Part shown: in pieces, positions 1-8,561 of the stretch
Numbering within the stretch: position 1 is the stretch's first letter
Layout of the letters: every line of letters starts with the position of its first letter
Assembly: GCA_949290765.1 (NCBI GenBank)
Contig: CASETG010000098.1
Span: forward strand, 1-35,376
DNA length: 35,376 nt
Direction of reading: 5' to 3'
Source of the DNA: Oxalobacter formigenes
Lineage (GTDB): Bacteria > Pseudomonadota > Gammaproteobacteria > Burkholderiales > Burkholderiaceae_D
Notes under the pieces: generated by a model
The model's database searches: none
The model's input: the letters and a program-made list of their open reading frames with translations, nothing else
Told to the model about the DNA's origin: nothing
Made by a program: the position numbers and the translations under genes

Positions 1-1
1 G

Positions 2-1693
2 CGTGTGCCGGATATCGGCGACTTCAGGGATGTGGAAGTCATCGAACTGATGGTCGGTGCGGGAGAGAAAATCGCGCGTGACCAGTCGCTGGTGCTGGTG
101 GAATCGGACAAGGCAAGTATGGAAATTCCGTCGCCGCAGGCAGGTATCGTCCGGGAAATGAAAGTCAAACTGGGCGATCGTATATCGGAAGGTTCGTTAT
201 TGCTGTTGCTGGATGTGGAGGATGCCGGAAAGACGACAACCGTTTCCGCAAATATGGCCACGGAAAAAGTTATGTCGATCGAATGCGATACGCTGGTGCT
301 CGGCGCGGGGCCTGGCGGGTACACGGCTGCTTTCCGCGCTGCCGATCTCGGACAGAAAGTCGTGCTGGTCGAACGTTATCCGGTATTGGGTGGGGTATGT
401 CTGAATGTCGGTTGCATTCCGTCGAAAGCATTGTTGCATGCTGCCGGTGTCATTACCGGTGCGCAGGAGATGGCGGCTTGCGGTATCCGTTTCGGCAAGC
501 CGGAAATCGATATCGCGGAGTTGCGGCAATGGAAACAGCGGGTGGTCGCGCAGTTGACAGAAGGACTGTCAGGACTTGCGGCAGCACGGAAAATAACGGT
601 TTTGCATGGTATCGGGACATTTTCGGGCGCGCATGGCATGACGGTATCGGGCTCGCAGGGCAAGTGGCAAGTGAAGTTTTCGAACGCCATCATCGCGGCA
701 GGCTCGTCAGCCGTAAAGCTGCCGGGTTTACCATATGGCCATCCGGCGCTGGTCGATTCGACCGGCGCGTTGCGGCTGGACGATATTCCGCGGCGCATGC
801 TGGTGATCGGCGGCGGCATTATCGGACTGGAAATGGCCTGTGTTTACGATGCACTGGGTTCGCGGGTCACGGTGGTGGAACTTTCCGACGACCTGATTCC
901 ATCGGCTGACCCGGATATGGTACGCCCCCTGCTGGAGCGGATAGGCAAACGTTACGATGCGATCCTGACGAACACGCGGGTCGCGAAACTGGAAGCTTCA
1001 GGTACTCGGCTCAAGGCGACGTTCCAGGGAAAAAACGCACCGGCGGAGCCGCAGGTTTTCGATCGGGTGCTGGTGGCCGTCGGCCGCATGCCGAACGGCC
1101 GGACAATCGGCGCGGAAGCGGCGGGTGTCGAGGTGGATGATCGCGGTTTCATTGCCGTCAACCGGCGGCAGCAAACAAATGTTCCCCATATTTATGCCAT
1201 CGGGGATATTTGCGGAGAACCCATGCTGGCGCACAAGGCCAGTTATGAAGGGCGGGTGGCCGCCGAAGCGATCGCGGGGCTCAAGACGGAATGCGATGCC
1301 ATGACAGTGCCTTCTGTAGCCTATACCGACCCGGAAGTGGCATGGATGGGGCTGACCGAACGGGAGGCACGCAGCCGTGGAATCGATTATGAAAAATCCG
1401 TATTTCCATGGAGTGCCTCGGGGCGTGCGCTGACAATGGGGCGACAGGACGGGCGAACCAAGCTGTTATGGGACAAGACAACAGGACGTTTGCTGGGTGC
1501 GGCTGTGACCGGCGTGCATGCTGGCGAGCTGCTTTCGGAAATGACGCTGGCACTGGAAATGGGAGCCGATCTGGACGATATCGCGCTGACGATTCATCCG
1601 CATCCGACGCTGTCGGAAACCGTCATGATGGCAGCGGAAGCGGGGCTTGGAACGATTACGGATCTTTTCATTCCGAAACGAAAAGGGGGATGA
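2..1693 (+). CDS. lpdA: Dihydrolipoamide dehydrogenase with N-terminal lipoyl domain (5' partial)
   Basis: E3 component of 2-oxoacid dehydrogenase complexes; it reoxidises dihydrolipoyl groups with FAD and passes electrons to NAD+. The reading frame is open to the window edge. The first possible start (GTG at 5) encodes the Val of the lipoyl-domain opening VPDIGD, so the true start lies upstream and the gene is cut. Counting from that Val, the lipoyl lysine lies in ESDKASME (about residue 36). A short linker follows, then the FAD loop GAGPGGYTAAF (about 100), the redox disulfide CLNVGC (132/137), the NAD loop GGGIIGLEMA and the C-terminal HPHPTLSE signature with the catalytic His/Glu. The lipoyl-E3 fusion is common in betaproteobacterial pyruvate dehydrogenase operons, so aceE-aceF probably lie upstream (inference). 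It converges on rsuA with 3 bases between the stops and no visible terminator. Confidence 0.95.
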   Translation, partial: RVPDIGDFRDVEVIELMVGAGEKIARDQSLVLVESDKASMEIPSPQAGIVREMKVKLGDRISEGSLLLLLDVEDAGKTTTVSANMATEKVMSIECDTLVLGAGPGGYTAAFRAADLGQKVVLVERYPVLGGVCLNVGCIPSKALLHAAGVITGAQEMAACGIRFGKPEIDIAELRQWKQRVVAQLTEGLSGLAAARKITVLHGIGTFSGAHGMTVSGSQGKWQVKFSNAIIAAGSSAVKLPGLPYGHPALVDSTGALRLDDIPRRMLVIGGGIIGLEMACVYDALGSRVTVVELSDDLIPSADPDMVRPLLERIGKRYDAILTNTRVAKLEASGTRLKATFQGKNAPAEPQVFDRVLVAVGRMPNGRTIGAEAAGVEVDDRGFIAVNRRQQTNVPHIYAIGDICGEPMLAHKASYEGRVAAEAIAGLKTECDAMTVPSVAYTDPEVAWMGLTEREARSRGIDYEKSVFPWSASGRALTMGRQDGRTKLLWDKTTGRLLGAAVTGVHAGELLSEMTLALEMGADLDDIALTIHPHPTLSETVMMAAEAGLGTITDLFIPKRKGG

Positions 1694-1696
1694 CGT

Positions 1697-2416
1697 TCAC
1701 ATCGTGCCGGGAGTGTCGAGCGATGCCAGATCGGTTTCGTCGAGAAAACGCCAGTGGCCGACGGGAAGGGATGCATCGAGCGAAAATCCGCCGATGGCGG
1801 CCCGATGCAGGCTCTCCACCCGGTTGCCTGCGGCGGCTATCATCCGTTTGACCTGATGGTATTTGCCTTCCGCAATGATTAGCGTGAGTTGACGGGATGC
1901 GTTCGCCTGACACTGAAGCGCGCGGGTGATGGTGTTTTCATCGCGCAGCGTCACACCGTTTGCCAGTCTGGAAATTTGTCCGTCGTCCACAGGATGGACG
2001 GTCGTGACATGATAGGTCTTGGGGATGTTTTTGCGTGGTGAAGTGTACCGGTGGATGAAGCGACCATCGTCCGACAACAGCAGCAGTCCGGTGGTATCCT
2101 GATCGAGTCTCCCCACGCATTGCAGGCCTCTCCTGATGAAGGGTTGCGGTAACAGGGAAAACACGCTTGGGTGGTGTTGCGGCTGGTGCGAACATTCGTA
2201 ACCGGCAGGTTTGTGCAATGCCAGATACAATTTGTCCCGGTATGTCCAGTTTTTGTCTTCCAGACAAAAGACCAGACCGTTCGTTTCGAAAGAGGCGTTC
2301 GGGTCGGTGCATGGCTCACCATGAATCGAGACCTGGCCGCCCAGTATCAGGGCTCGGCAGTATTTTCGGCTGCCGAATCCCTGGCTTTGCAATATTTTTT
2401 CCAGCGTCATGTGCAT
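1697..2416 (-). CDS. rsuA: 16S rRNA pseudouridine(516) synthase RsuA
   Basis: RsuA-family enzyme that converts U516 of 16S rRNA to pseudouridine. An N-terminal S4 RNA-binding domain (MTLEKILQSQGFGSRKYC onward) is followed by the catalytic domain with the signature GRLDQDTTGLLLLSDDG, whose first Asp is the catalytic residue. KYHQVKRM near the C-terminus is also typical of the family. At 239 residues the length is normal. The third codon is also ATG (2410) and gives the usual family start MTLEK, so the protein may be two residues shorter. It lies downstream of the cold-shock gene on the same strand, but a hairpin terminator separates them, so separate transcription is likely. RluE or RluF relatives are alternatives, but the length and S4 layout favour RsuA. 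Confidence 0.85.
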   Translation of the reverse strand: MHMTLEKILQSQGFGSRKYCRALILGGQVSIHGEPCTDPNASFETNGLVFCLEDKNWTYRDKLYLALHKPAGYECSHQPQHHPSVFSLLPQPFIRRGLQCVGRLDQDTTGLLLLSDDGRFIHRYTSPRKNIPKTYHVTTVHPVDDGQISRLANGVTLRDENTITRALQCQANASRQLTLIIAEGKYHQVKRMIAAAGNRVESLHRAAIGGFSLDASLPVGHWRFLDETDLASLDTPGTM

Positions 2417-2491
2417 CGGGACAGTGTACAGGAATTTGCGGTGCCGGACCTGAAAAACGGTGTGGTACTATTCGTCAGGAAAGCATGCAAG

Positions 2492-2521
2492 AAAAAACCC
2501 CGCGTGGAAGCGGGGTTTTTC
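2492..2521 (-). terminator. Rho-independent terminator after the cold-shock gene
   Basis: A perfect 11-bp inverted repeat, AAAAACCCCGC (2493-2503) and GCGGGGTTTTT (2510-2520), encloses a 6-base loop and has A/T runs on both sides. It sits 22 bases beyond the stop of the minus-strand cold-shock gene. The flanking A and T tracts would let it work in both directions, but no plus-strand gene ends here. Confidence 0.85.
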
Positions 2522-2542
2522 GGCTTGATCCAATGACCGGGA

Positions 2543-2746
2543 TTACAGGGACTGGATGTTGGACGCCTGTTTGCCTTTGGGGCCCTGGGTGACTTCAAAC
2601 TGAACCTTCTGACCTTCTTTCAAGGTTTTGAAGCCACTCATATTGATAGCGGAAAAGTGAGCGAATAAATCCTCGCCTCCATCTTCCGGGGTAATAAAGC
2701 CGAAGCCTTTGGAATCATTAAACCACTTGACTGTACCAGTTGCCAT
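2543..2746 (-). CDS. Cold-shock protein (CspA family)
   Basis: A 67-residue single cold-shock domain protein, the standard length for CspA-type RNA chaperones, which bind single-stranded RNA or DNA and melt secondary structure. RNP1 is visible as KGFGFI and RNP2 as DLFAHFSAI; the start [16 protein letters not shown] is typical. The ATG has only a weak ribosome-binding site. Upstream there is a candidate promoter (2874-2902) that would give a leader of about 120 bases, in line with the long thermosensing leaders of this family. Which csp paralogue this is cannot be decided, so no symbol is given. Confidence 0.93.
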   Translation of the reverse strand: MATGTVKWFNDSKGFGFITPEDGGEDLFAHFSAINMSGFKTLKEGQKVQFEVTQGPKGKQASNIQSL

Positions 2747-3069
2747 AAAAAAGAGTCTTTCTATAAATGCATTTACTCACGAAACCATCGGATAAAATCG
2801 AATTTGATCCGAACCAGTCCTTTTGTTTTTTTATCGCTGACAAAAGCGGGACCAAGCCCTTATCAACAGAACCATTGTTGGCGTAAAGGTAGGCAAAGTC
2901 AAGCGGTTTTCCCAAAAAAGACAGGTTTTTTGAGAGGGGCCAAAATTCGGGATGCAAACAGGCGAGCGGGGGCGTGCGGGCTGCATGAAACGGTAAAAAC
3001 ACGTATCATCGAACCTGCACTTGCGCTTGCGCACAGGAAAAAATTATCGAGTCATTTAAAGTTGAAACA
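2747..3069. other. Intergenic region between csp and clpS
   Basis: A 323-base gap between divergent genes. The csp-proximal half should be the 5' leader of the cold-shock mRNA. The clpS-proximal part must hold the clpS promoter, but I see only a weak TTGCGC/AATTAT pair near 3021-3047 with a short 15-base spacer. A short CAAAAAA/TTTTTTG inverted repeat lies near 2914-2932. No reading frame here has recognisable protein features. Confidence 0.6.
2874..2902 (-). promoter_or_regulatory. Candidate sigma-70 promoter of the cold-shock gene
   Basis: On the minus strand, TTGACT (2902-2897; 5 of 6 to the -35 consensus) is followed after exactly 17 bases by AACAAT (2879-2874; 4 of 6 to the -10 consensus). 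Transcription would begin near 2866, about 120 bases before the csp ATG. The match was found by eye. Confidence 0.45.
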
Positions 3070-3378
3070 ATGATGACACAACAGGGAAACGAGACGCTTC
3101 GCGAAAGGGAAGAAACGGTTTTGAAACCGCCGCCGATGTACAAGGTTATCCTGTTGAATGACGATTTCACGCCGATGGATTTCGTGATTTTCATATTGCA
3201 GGAATACTTTCACAAGGATACGGAAACGGCGACGCGGATCATGCTCAAGGTACACCACGAAGGAAAAGGTGTGTGTGGCATTTTTCCGCGGGATATCGCC
3301 GGTACGAAAGTGAAACAGGTTATCCGGCATGCACGCCAGGAAGGACACCCGTTGCAGTGCACAATGGAGGAAGCATGA
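3070..3378 (+). CDS. clpS: ATP-dependent Clp protease adaptor ClpS
   Basis: Adaptor of the N-end rule pathway: it binds substrates with bulky N-terminal residues and delivers them to ClpAP. The 102-residue protein has a disordered N-terminal tail, then the ClpS core from [20 protein letters not shown]. The two Asp of LNDD (about residues 31-32), the Met of TPMDFV (specificity gate) and His 62 of KVHHEGKG correspond to the known N-degron pocket. The ending QCTMEEA is also typical. The stop overlaps the clpA start as ATGA (3375-3378), indicating translational coupling. The start could be the first or second of two adjacent ATG codons. Confidence 0.95.
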   Translation: MMTQQGNETLREREETVLKPPPMYKVILLNDDFTPMDFVIFILQEYFHKDTETATRIMLKVHHEGKGVCGIFPRDIAGTKVKQVIRHARQEGHPLQCTMEEA

Positions 3379-5681
3379 TTGCGCAGGAATTGGAAGTCAG
3401 TTTGCATACCGCTTTTGTCGAGGCGCGGCAGGCACGGTATGAATTCATCACAGTCGAGCATTTGCTGCTGGCATTGCTGGACAATCCGTCCGCATCGGAT
3501 GTGCTCAGGGCATGCAATGCCAATCTGGACGACCTGAGGAAAATGCTGGGCGATTTCATACGGGACAATACGCCGGTGGTTCCCGGAACGGCTGACGTGG
3601 ATACCCAGCCGACACTGGGTTTCCAGCGCGTCATCCAGCGTGCCATCATGCATGTGCAATCTTCGTCAAATGGCAAAAAGGAAGTCAACGGCGCCAATGT
3701 GCTGGTCGCCATTTTCGGAGAAAAGGATTCGCACGCCGTCTATTTCCTGCACCAGCAGGGGGTGACCCGTCTGGATGTGGTCAATTACATCTCGCATGGC
3801 GTGCGCAAGAATACGCCGCAGGAACCGGCGAAACAGACGGAAGGTGCTGAGGAAACGCGTGGCGATGCCGCACAGACCAGGGAGTCGCCACTTGAGCTGT
3901 ATACCCAGAACCTCAATCTGGAAGCGTCTGCCGGCAGAATCGACCCGCTTATCGGACGTGAGGAAGAAATCGACCGCGTCATTCAGGTCTTGTGCCGCCG
4001 AAGGAAGAACAATCCCTTGCTGGTCGGTGAAGCAGGCGTCGGCAAGACCGCGATTGCAGAAGGTCTGGCATGGCGGATCACGCAGAAAACGGTTCCTGAC
4101 GTGTTGCAGGATGCTGTGGTGTATGCGCTCGATATGGGGGCGCTGCTGGCCGGGACCAAATATCGTGGTGATTTCGAACAGCGTCTGAAAGCGGTATTGA
4201 AGCAGCTTGGGGAAAATCCGGGTGCGATTCTTTTCATCGATGAAATCCATACCATCATCGGCGCGGGTTCCGCGTCAGGCGGTACGCTTGATGCTTCCAA
4301 CCTGCTCAAGCCCGCCTTGTCCGGCGGACAGCTGAAATGTATCGGTGCGACGACTTTTGTCGAATTCCGCAATGTGTTCGAGAAAGACCATGCACTGGCT
4401 CGCCGTTTCCAGAAAATCGATATCAACGAGCCGACGGTGGAGCAGACGGTGCAGATTCTGCGCGGTCTGAAATCCCGTTTCGAGGAACATCACAAGGTCA
4501 AATACTCCGTGGCGGCGTTGACGACCGCGGCTGAATTGTCTGCACGTTTCATCAACGACAGACGTTTGCCGGACAAGGCGATCGATGTGATCGACGAAGC
4601 CGGTGCCGCCCAGCGGATTTTGCCGAAATCGAAACAGAAAAAAACGATCGGCAAGGCCGAAATCGAGGAAATCATCGCACGAATCGCACGTGTTCCCGCA
4701 CAGTCCGTCAATCAGGACGACCGTACGAAATTGCAGAATCTGGAACGCGACCTGAAAAATGTCGTATTCGGGCAGGATATGGCGATCGAGGCATTGGCGG
4801 CCAGCATCAAGATGGCGCGTGCAGGGCTTGGCAAGCAGGACAAGCCGATCGGGGCGTTTCTTTTTTCCGGGCCGACAGGTGTGGGCAAAACCGAAGTGGC
4901 GCGCCAGCTTGCCTTTGCGCTGGGTATCGAACTGATCCGTTTCGACATGTCCGAGTACATGGAACGCCATGCCGTGAGCCGCATGATCGGTGCGCCGCCG
5001 GGATACGTCGGTTTCGATCAGGGGGGCTTGCTGACCGAGGCCATCACCCGGAAACCGCATGCCGTGCTGCTGCTTGATGAAATCGAAAAGGCGCATCCGG
5101 ATATTTTCAGTATTCTTCTGCAAGTGATGGATCATGGCACGCTGACCGACAATAACGGCAGGAAAGCGGATTTCCGCAATGTCATTATCATCATGACGAC
5201 CAATGCCGGAGCGGAAAGTCTCCAGAAAGCGTCGATCGGATTTACCGGAGGTCGTCAGGCTGGCGATGAAATGGCTGATATCAAGCGCCTGTTCACGCCG
5301 GAATTCCGTAACCGTCTGGATGCCATCATCAGTTTCCGGCCACTTGACGAAGCTATCATCCTGCGCGTGGTGGACAAGTTCCTGATGCAGCTGGAAGAAC
5401 AGTTGCATGAAAAGAAAGTCGATGTCGTCTTTACCGAGGCGTTGCGCCGGATGCTGGCGAAAAAAGGTTTCGATCCATTGATGGGCGCGCGTCCTATGTT
5501 GCGCTTGATACAGGATTTGATCCGGAAAGCGTTGGCCGATGAGTTGCTGTTCGGGCGACTTGTCGATGGCGGTTCCGTCACGGTCGATCTCGATGAAAAG
5601 GGAGAAATCAGTCTAGCATTTCCGGAAACGCCGGCTCCTGCCCGCGACGAACCGGAGAACCGGGTGCTGGAACTGGAATAG
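3375..5681 (+). CDS. clpA: ATP-dependent Clp protease ATP-binding subunit ClpA
   Basis: Hexameric AAA+ unfoldase that feeds substrates into ClpP. I start it at ATG 3375 ([14 protein letters not shown]), preceded by GGAGG at a good distance and overlapping the clpS stop; the 34 extra in-frame residues upstream lie inside clpS. The protein is 768 residues, the usual size. Domains in order: Clp N-domain (1-145), linker, AAA-1 with Walker A GEAGVGKT (about 218) and Walker B ILFIDE (about 285), AAA-2 with GPTGVGKT (about 499) and VLLLDE (about 564). An IGF tripeptide near residue 621, followed by the conserved [10 protein letters not shown], is the expected ClpP-docking loop. The acidic C-terminal tail looks unstructured. 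It converges on the iron-sulfur gene with a 16-base gap. Confidence 0.97.
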   Translation: MIAQELEVSLHTAFVEARQARYEFITVEHLLLALLDNPSASDVLRACNANLDDLRKMLGDFIRDNTPVVPGTADVDTQPTLGFQRVIQRAIMHVQSSSNGKKEVNGANVLVAIFGEKDSHAVYFLHQQGVTRLDVVNYISHGVRKNTPQEPAKQTEGAEETRGDAAQTRESPLELYTQNLNLEASAGRIDPLIGREEEIDRVIQVLCRRRKNNPLLVGEAGVGKTAIAEGLAWRITQKTVPDVLQDAVVYALDMGALLAGTKYRGDFEQRLKAVLKQLGENPGAILFIDEIHTIIGAGSASGGTLDASNLLKPALSGGQLKCIGATTFVEFRNVFEKDHALARRFQKIDINEPTVEQTVQILRGLKSRFEEHHKVKYSVAALTTAAELSARFINDRRLPDKAIDVIDEAGAAQRILPKSKQKKTIGKAEIEEIIARIARVPAQSVNQDDRTKLQNLERDLKNVVFGQDMAIEALAASIKMARAGLGKQDKPIGAFLFSGPTGVGKTEVARQLAFALGIELIRFDMSEYMERHAVSRMIGAPPGYVGFDQGGLLTEAITRKPHAVLLLDEIEKAHPDIFSILLQVMDHGTLTDNNGRKADFRNVIIIMTTNAGAESLQKASIGFTGGRQAGDEMADIKRLFTPEFRNRLDAIISFRPLDEAIILRVVDKFLMQLEEQLHEKKVDVVFTEALRRMLAKKGFDPLMGARPMLRLIQDLIRKALADELLFGRLVDGGSVTVDLDEKGEISLAFPETPAPARDEPENRVLELE

Positions 5682-5697
5682 GCATCGGCGACAGCCG

Positions 5698-7002
5698 TCA
5701 TGCCAGCCAGACCAGATCCAGCAACAGGACGGACAAACCATACAGTGCCAGTGATGCCAGACGTGCCGGAGCACGATTCGGCAGGATGGTTTTCATGCCG
5801 AGCCATAAAGAACAGGTACTGGCAAATCCCAGAATGCACCATTCGAATGTACGGTACCAGATACTGTCCAGACCGTATTCCTGCCAGACGGAGAAACCGG
5901 TATGGCAAATGCCCGAAAACAGGCTCCAGCCGATCAGCGGGACAAGGCATAGTGCCAGCGGCTTCCATGACCGCAGGTTCGCCAGCCGGCCGGCCAGACG
6001 AAGTATTCCGTAAAGAACGGCGCCGAGCAGTGTCCCACCGGCCGCGATCAGAAAAAGGCGGTAGAGTGCCGCCGGGCTCTCGGCCAGCCAGATTGGCAAG
6101 ACGGTATCGAAAGGCAGGCCGGCCGACAGGATGGTTTCCATGTACAACCGGTGCCAGAAGCTGTCCGGCCATGCCAGCGACAGGGTGCAGATGCCTGCCA
6201 TACACCAGAGCAGGAAGCACATATCGGCGTTTTCGATGGAATGGCCGTTTGCCGACAGGATTTCCTGTGCCGGATGTCGCGCGGCGAGTCTGACGGCGTT
6301 GCGGTAGCCGCTGCAACGGCCGCAGGCATGACAGGCGGAAGCGCTTTGCATCTGGCGGATATTGATGAGCGGCGCGCAGTTGATACGTTTGGGCGTGCCT
6401 TCGAATTTTGTCCACTGCTCCTTGTCCACGTGAAAGTGAATGGGAGACTGTTTGGCCAGCATGCCGAAAAGACCACTGACGGGACACAGGTACATGCACC
6501 AGATACGTTTGCCGTTTCCGTACAGATAACCGGTCGCCAGAGCAAGTGTTGTCGGGATGCCGAGCAGAACCAGTGTGGCATGGAAATGGTTCTGGAATCC
6601 GGCAGCCTGTCCGTACAGTGTGGTAAGTGCCAGCATGGTGCATGGCCAGCCTTTCCAGCGTATCCAGCGCGGGATGGAGCGTTTTTTGCCGTGACGGCTG
6701 GCGAATTCGGTCAAGGTGCCGTCCGGGCAGAAAATGCCGCACCAGAAACGTCCGGAGAGCATGACGCTCAGCACGATCACCGGCCAGCCGATTCCCCAGA
6801 ACATGAGACGTGCGGCACGAGATGTATCGTTCGATGGGGATATGACCGGTACCAGCAGCAACAGGCCGTAGAGCAGTACCATCATCCACTGGATGCATGC
6901 GACCAGCGCATGATGACGTTCCAGCGCGTCTCCGAAACGTGCCAAAGGGGATATTTTCTTGTCGGGTGATACCGGTTGGACGGTGCTGTTGTTGTCGGTC
7001 AC
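5698..7002 (-). CDS. Membrane 4Fe-4S polyferredoxin (NapH/YccM-like)
   Basis: A predicted integral membrane protein with iron-sulfur ligands, resembling the NapH/NosR C-terminal/YccM group, which pass electrons at or near the membrane. Membrane segments include WMMVLLYGLLLLVPV and FWGIGWPVIVLSVML, with several more toward the C-terminus. Cysteine motifs are CGIFCPDG and CMYLCPVSG (two CxxxCP motifs, typical of the family), then CHACGRC. The usual fourth CP of that last cluster is missing; an upstream Cys (NCAP) may replace it. I favour GTG 7002 (VTDNNSTVQ) as the start because the extra 29 residues from ATG 7089 look non-native; neither has a convincing ribosome-binding site. There are no nap, nos or cco genes beside it, so the partner is unknown. 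Confidence 0.7.
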   Translation of the reverse strand: MTDNNSTVQPVSPDKKISPLARFGDALERHHALVACIQWMMVLLYGLLLLVPVISPSNDTSRAARLMFWGIGWPVIVLSVMLSGRFWCGIFCPDGTLTEFASRHGKKRSIPRWIRWKGWPCTMLALTTLYGQAAGFQNHFHATLVLLGIPTTLALATGYLYGNGKRIWCMYLCPVSGLFGMLAKQSPIHFHVDKEQWTKFEGTPKRINCAPLINIRQMQSASACHACGRCSGYRNAVRLAARHPAQEILSANGHSIENADMCFLLWCMAGICTLSLAWPDSFWHRLYMETILSAGLPFDTVLPIWLAESPAALYRLFLIAAGGTLLGAVLYGILRLAGRLANLRSWKPLALCLVPLIGWSLFSGICHTGFSVWQEYGLDSIWYRTFEWCILGFASTCSLWLGMKTILPNRAPARLASLALYGLSVLLLDLVWLA

Positions 7003-7127
7003 TTTCTGCGCGCAGTATATCGGGGTTCTTGTCCTTGACGGAGTCTCGATGCAATAATGAAAGCCATATTGTGGATATGGCGGAGGCATTTCCGGAAGGA
7101 AAACACCGGTTCGCCGTATCCGGATTG

Positions 7128-7139
7128 ATAAACGTTTAT
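7128..7139. repeat. 12-bp perfect palindrome upstream of an aldo/keto reductase
   Basis: ATAAACGTTTAT is a perfect palindrome that ends 13 bases before the ATG at 7153, just upstream of the ribosome-binding site AGGAAAG. Its position suits an operator, but no regulator is encoded nearby and chance is possible in A/T-rich DNA. Confidence 0.4.
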
Positions 7140-7152
7140 TCAGGAAAGTACT

Positions 7153-7986
7153 ATGCCTTCACATGTTATAACCTTGCCGAATGGTATCACGATGCCGACC
7201 CTGGGTCAGGGGACATGGTTCATGGGTGAATCGTCCCTGGCCAAAAAGGACGAGGTCGCCGCACTGCAACGCGGAATCGATCTGGGCATGACGCTGATCG
7301 ATACGGCAGAAATGTATGCTTCGGGTGGTGCCGAAAAAGTGACGGGAGAAGCCATTGCGGGACGGCGCGACAAGGTGTTTCTGGTCAGCAAGGTATTGCC
7401 GGGCAATGCCAGCCGCCGTGGGACGATCGCGGCATTCGAACGCAGTCTCAAGCGCATGAATACCGACTATATCGATTTGTATCTGCTGCACTGGCGCGGC
7501 GGGTATGGGCTGGATGAAACGTTCGAGGCCATGGAAAGGTTGCTGGCCGATGGCAAGATCAGGGCATACGGCGTATCGAACTTCGATCTGGACGACATGC
7601 AGGAAGCGGCACAGTACGATAACGGCAATATTTGCGTCAATCAGGTGCTGTACAACCTGGCGTCGCGCGGAATCGAATGGGACCTGATGCCATGGATGAA
7701 GCAACGCAATATTGCCGTCATGGCCTATTCGCCCCTGTACCAGACGCGTCTTTTGAAGAGTCCGGGACTCAAGCGGGTCGCACAGGAATTGTCGATCACA
7801 CCGGCACAGCTGGCGCTGGCATGGCTGTTGCATCAGGGAACGGTACCGATTCCGAAAACATCCAGCGTCAAGCGTGTCGAGGAAAACCGCAAGGCGTGGG
7901 ATATCGAGCTCGATGCGCAAGTGCTGGCGGAACTCGACGGCATTTTCCCGCCGCCCGACCACAAAATGCCGCTGGACGTGCTGTAA
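7153..7986 (+). CDS. Aldo/keto reductase
   Basis: NAD(P)H-dependent oxidoreductase of the aldo/keto reductase superfamily, 277 residues, a (beta/alpha)8 barrel. The catalytic tetrad is complete: Asp50 and Tyr55 in LIDTAEMY, Lys80 in LVSKVLP and His113 in LLHWRG. The phosphate-binding end of the barrel is present as PIPKTSSVKRVEEN. The ATG is preceded by AGGAAAG at good spacing. It resembles the DkgA/YtbE-like bacterial group more than the longer YajO type, but the substrate cannot be told. Its TAA stop directly abuts the stop of the convergent SRPBCC gene (TAATTA), with no base between them. Confidence 0.9.
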   Translation: MPSHVITLPNGITMPTLGQGTWFMGESSLAKKDEVAALQRGIDLGMTLIDTAEMYASGGAEKVTGEAIAGRRDKVFLVSKVLPGNASRRGTIAAFERSLKRMNTDYIDLYLLHWRGGYGLDETFEAMERLLADGKIRAYGVSNFDLDDMQEAAQYDNGNICVNQVLYNLASRGIEWDLMPWMKQRNIAVMAYSPLYQTRLLKSPGLKRVAQELSITPAQLALAWLLHQGTVPIPKTSSVKRVEENRKAWDIELDAQVLAELDGIFPPPDHKMPLDVL

Positions 7987-8487
7987 TTACGACAGTCGGG
8001 ATATATCCTTGCCGTCCGCGGGGCCATCCAGCAGGCCCTGCGCGGCGAATTGCCGGATGATGCGGATCGAATCGACGTCTGTTTCCTTGTAGGCCGAACG
8101 GCGGAAGTCGTTGTACATGGCTTCCGGACCTTCGTCGAGCGCATCGTCCTCATAGATGAACCGGACGAAGAACCGTCCCGGAAAAGGTTCGTCGATCGAA
8201 ATTTCCAGACGGGATTCGATGATTTCTCCCTGTGCAGGTACATGGAAACGCAGTTTCTGCATGGGGACGAGTTCGACCCTGTCGTTGACCTTGAATTTTC
8301 CGAAGTCGAGAACGCGTGTGACGACGTTTTCAGATACTTCGGTGAGGCTGCAGGCATCCATATGCGGAATGAACAAGGTCGGTTCACGCACTCTCAAAAG
8401 CAGTCCGTACCACAGTTGCTCACGGTTGAGCCTGTCGGCCCTCGGGTCGTCAAAGTTGTTGATTTCGATCAGATGTTCGAATTTCAT
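7987..8487 (-). CDS. SRPBCC family protein, AtaL-like (DUF1857)
   Basis: A 166-residue protein starting MKFEHLIEINN at ATG 8487; a 62-residue upstream extension in the same frame (from 8673) overlaps fmt and is basic and low in structure, so I reject it. The opening and the stretch REQLWYGLLLRVREPTLFIPHMD match the AtaL-like/DUF1857 branch of the START/Bet v1 (SRPBCC) fold, which has a hydrophobic ligand cavity. The ligand and role are unknown. It lies 74 bases downstream of fmt on the same strand and may be co-transcribed with def-fmt. Confidence 0.75.
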   Translation of the reverse strand: MKFEHLIEINNFDDPRADRLNREQLWYGLLLRVREPTLFIPHMDACSLTEVSENVVTRVLDFGKFKVNDRVELVPMQKLRFHVPAQGEIIESRLEISIDEPFPGRFFVRFIYEDDALDEGPEAMYNDFRRSAYKETDVDSIRIIRQFAAQGLLDGPADGKDISRLS

Positions 8488-8561
8488 GTGAAATAGGTAT
8501 CGGTTGGTGGATGATCGGCGAGAAGCGTTTTCGTCTCTTGTCTGTCGTCTGTTCGCCGAAA

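Noticed and set aside
4275..5408. 377-codon minus-strand frame inside clpA
   Set aside because: Shadow of clpA; no family features.
5255..7054. 599-codon minus-strand frame across the clpA end and the polyferredoxin gene
   Set aside because: Arg/His/Gly-rich out-of-frame translation that runs antisense through clpA; the +1 related frame carries the real cysteine motifs.
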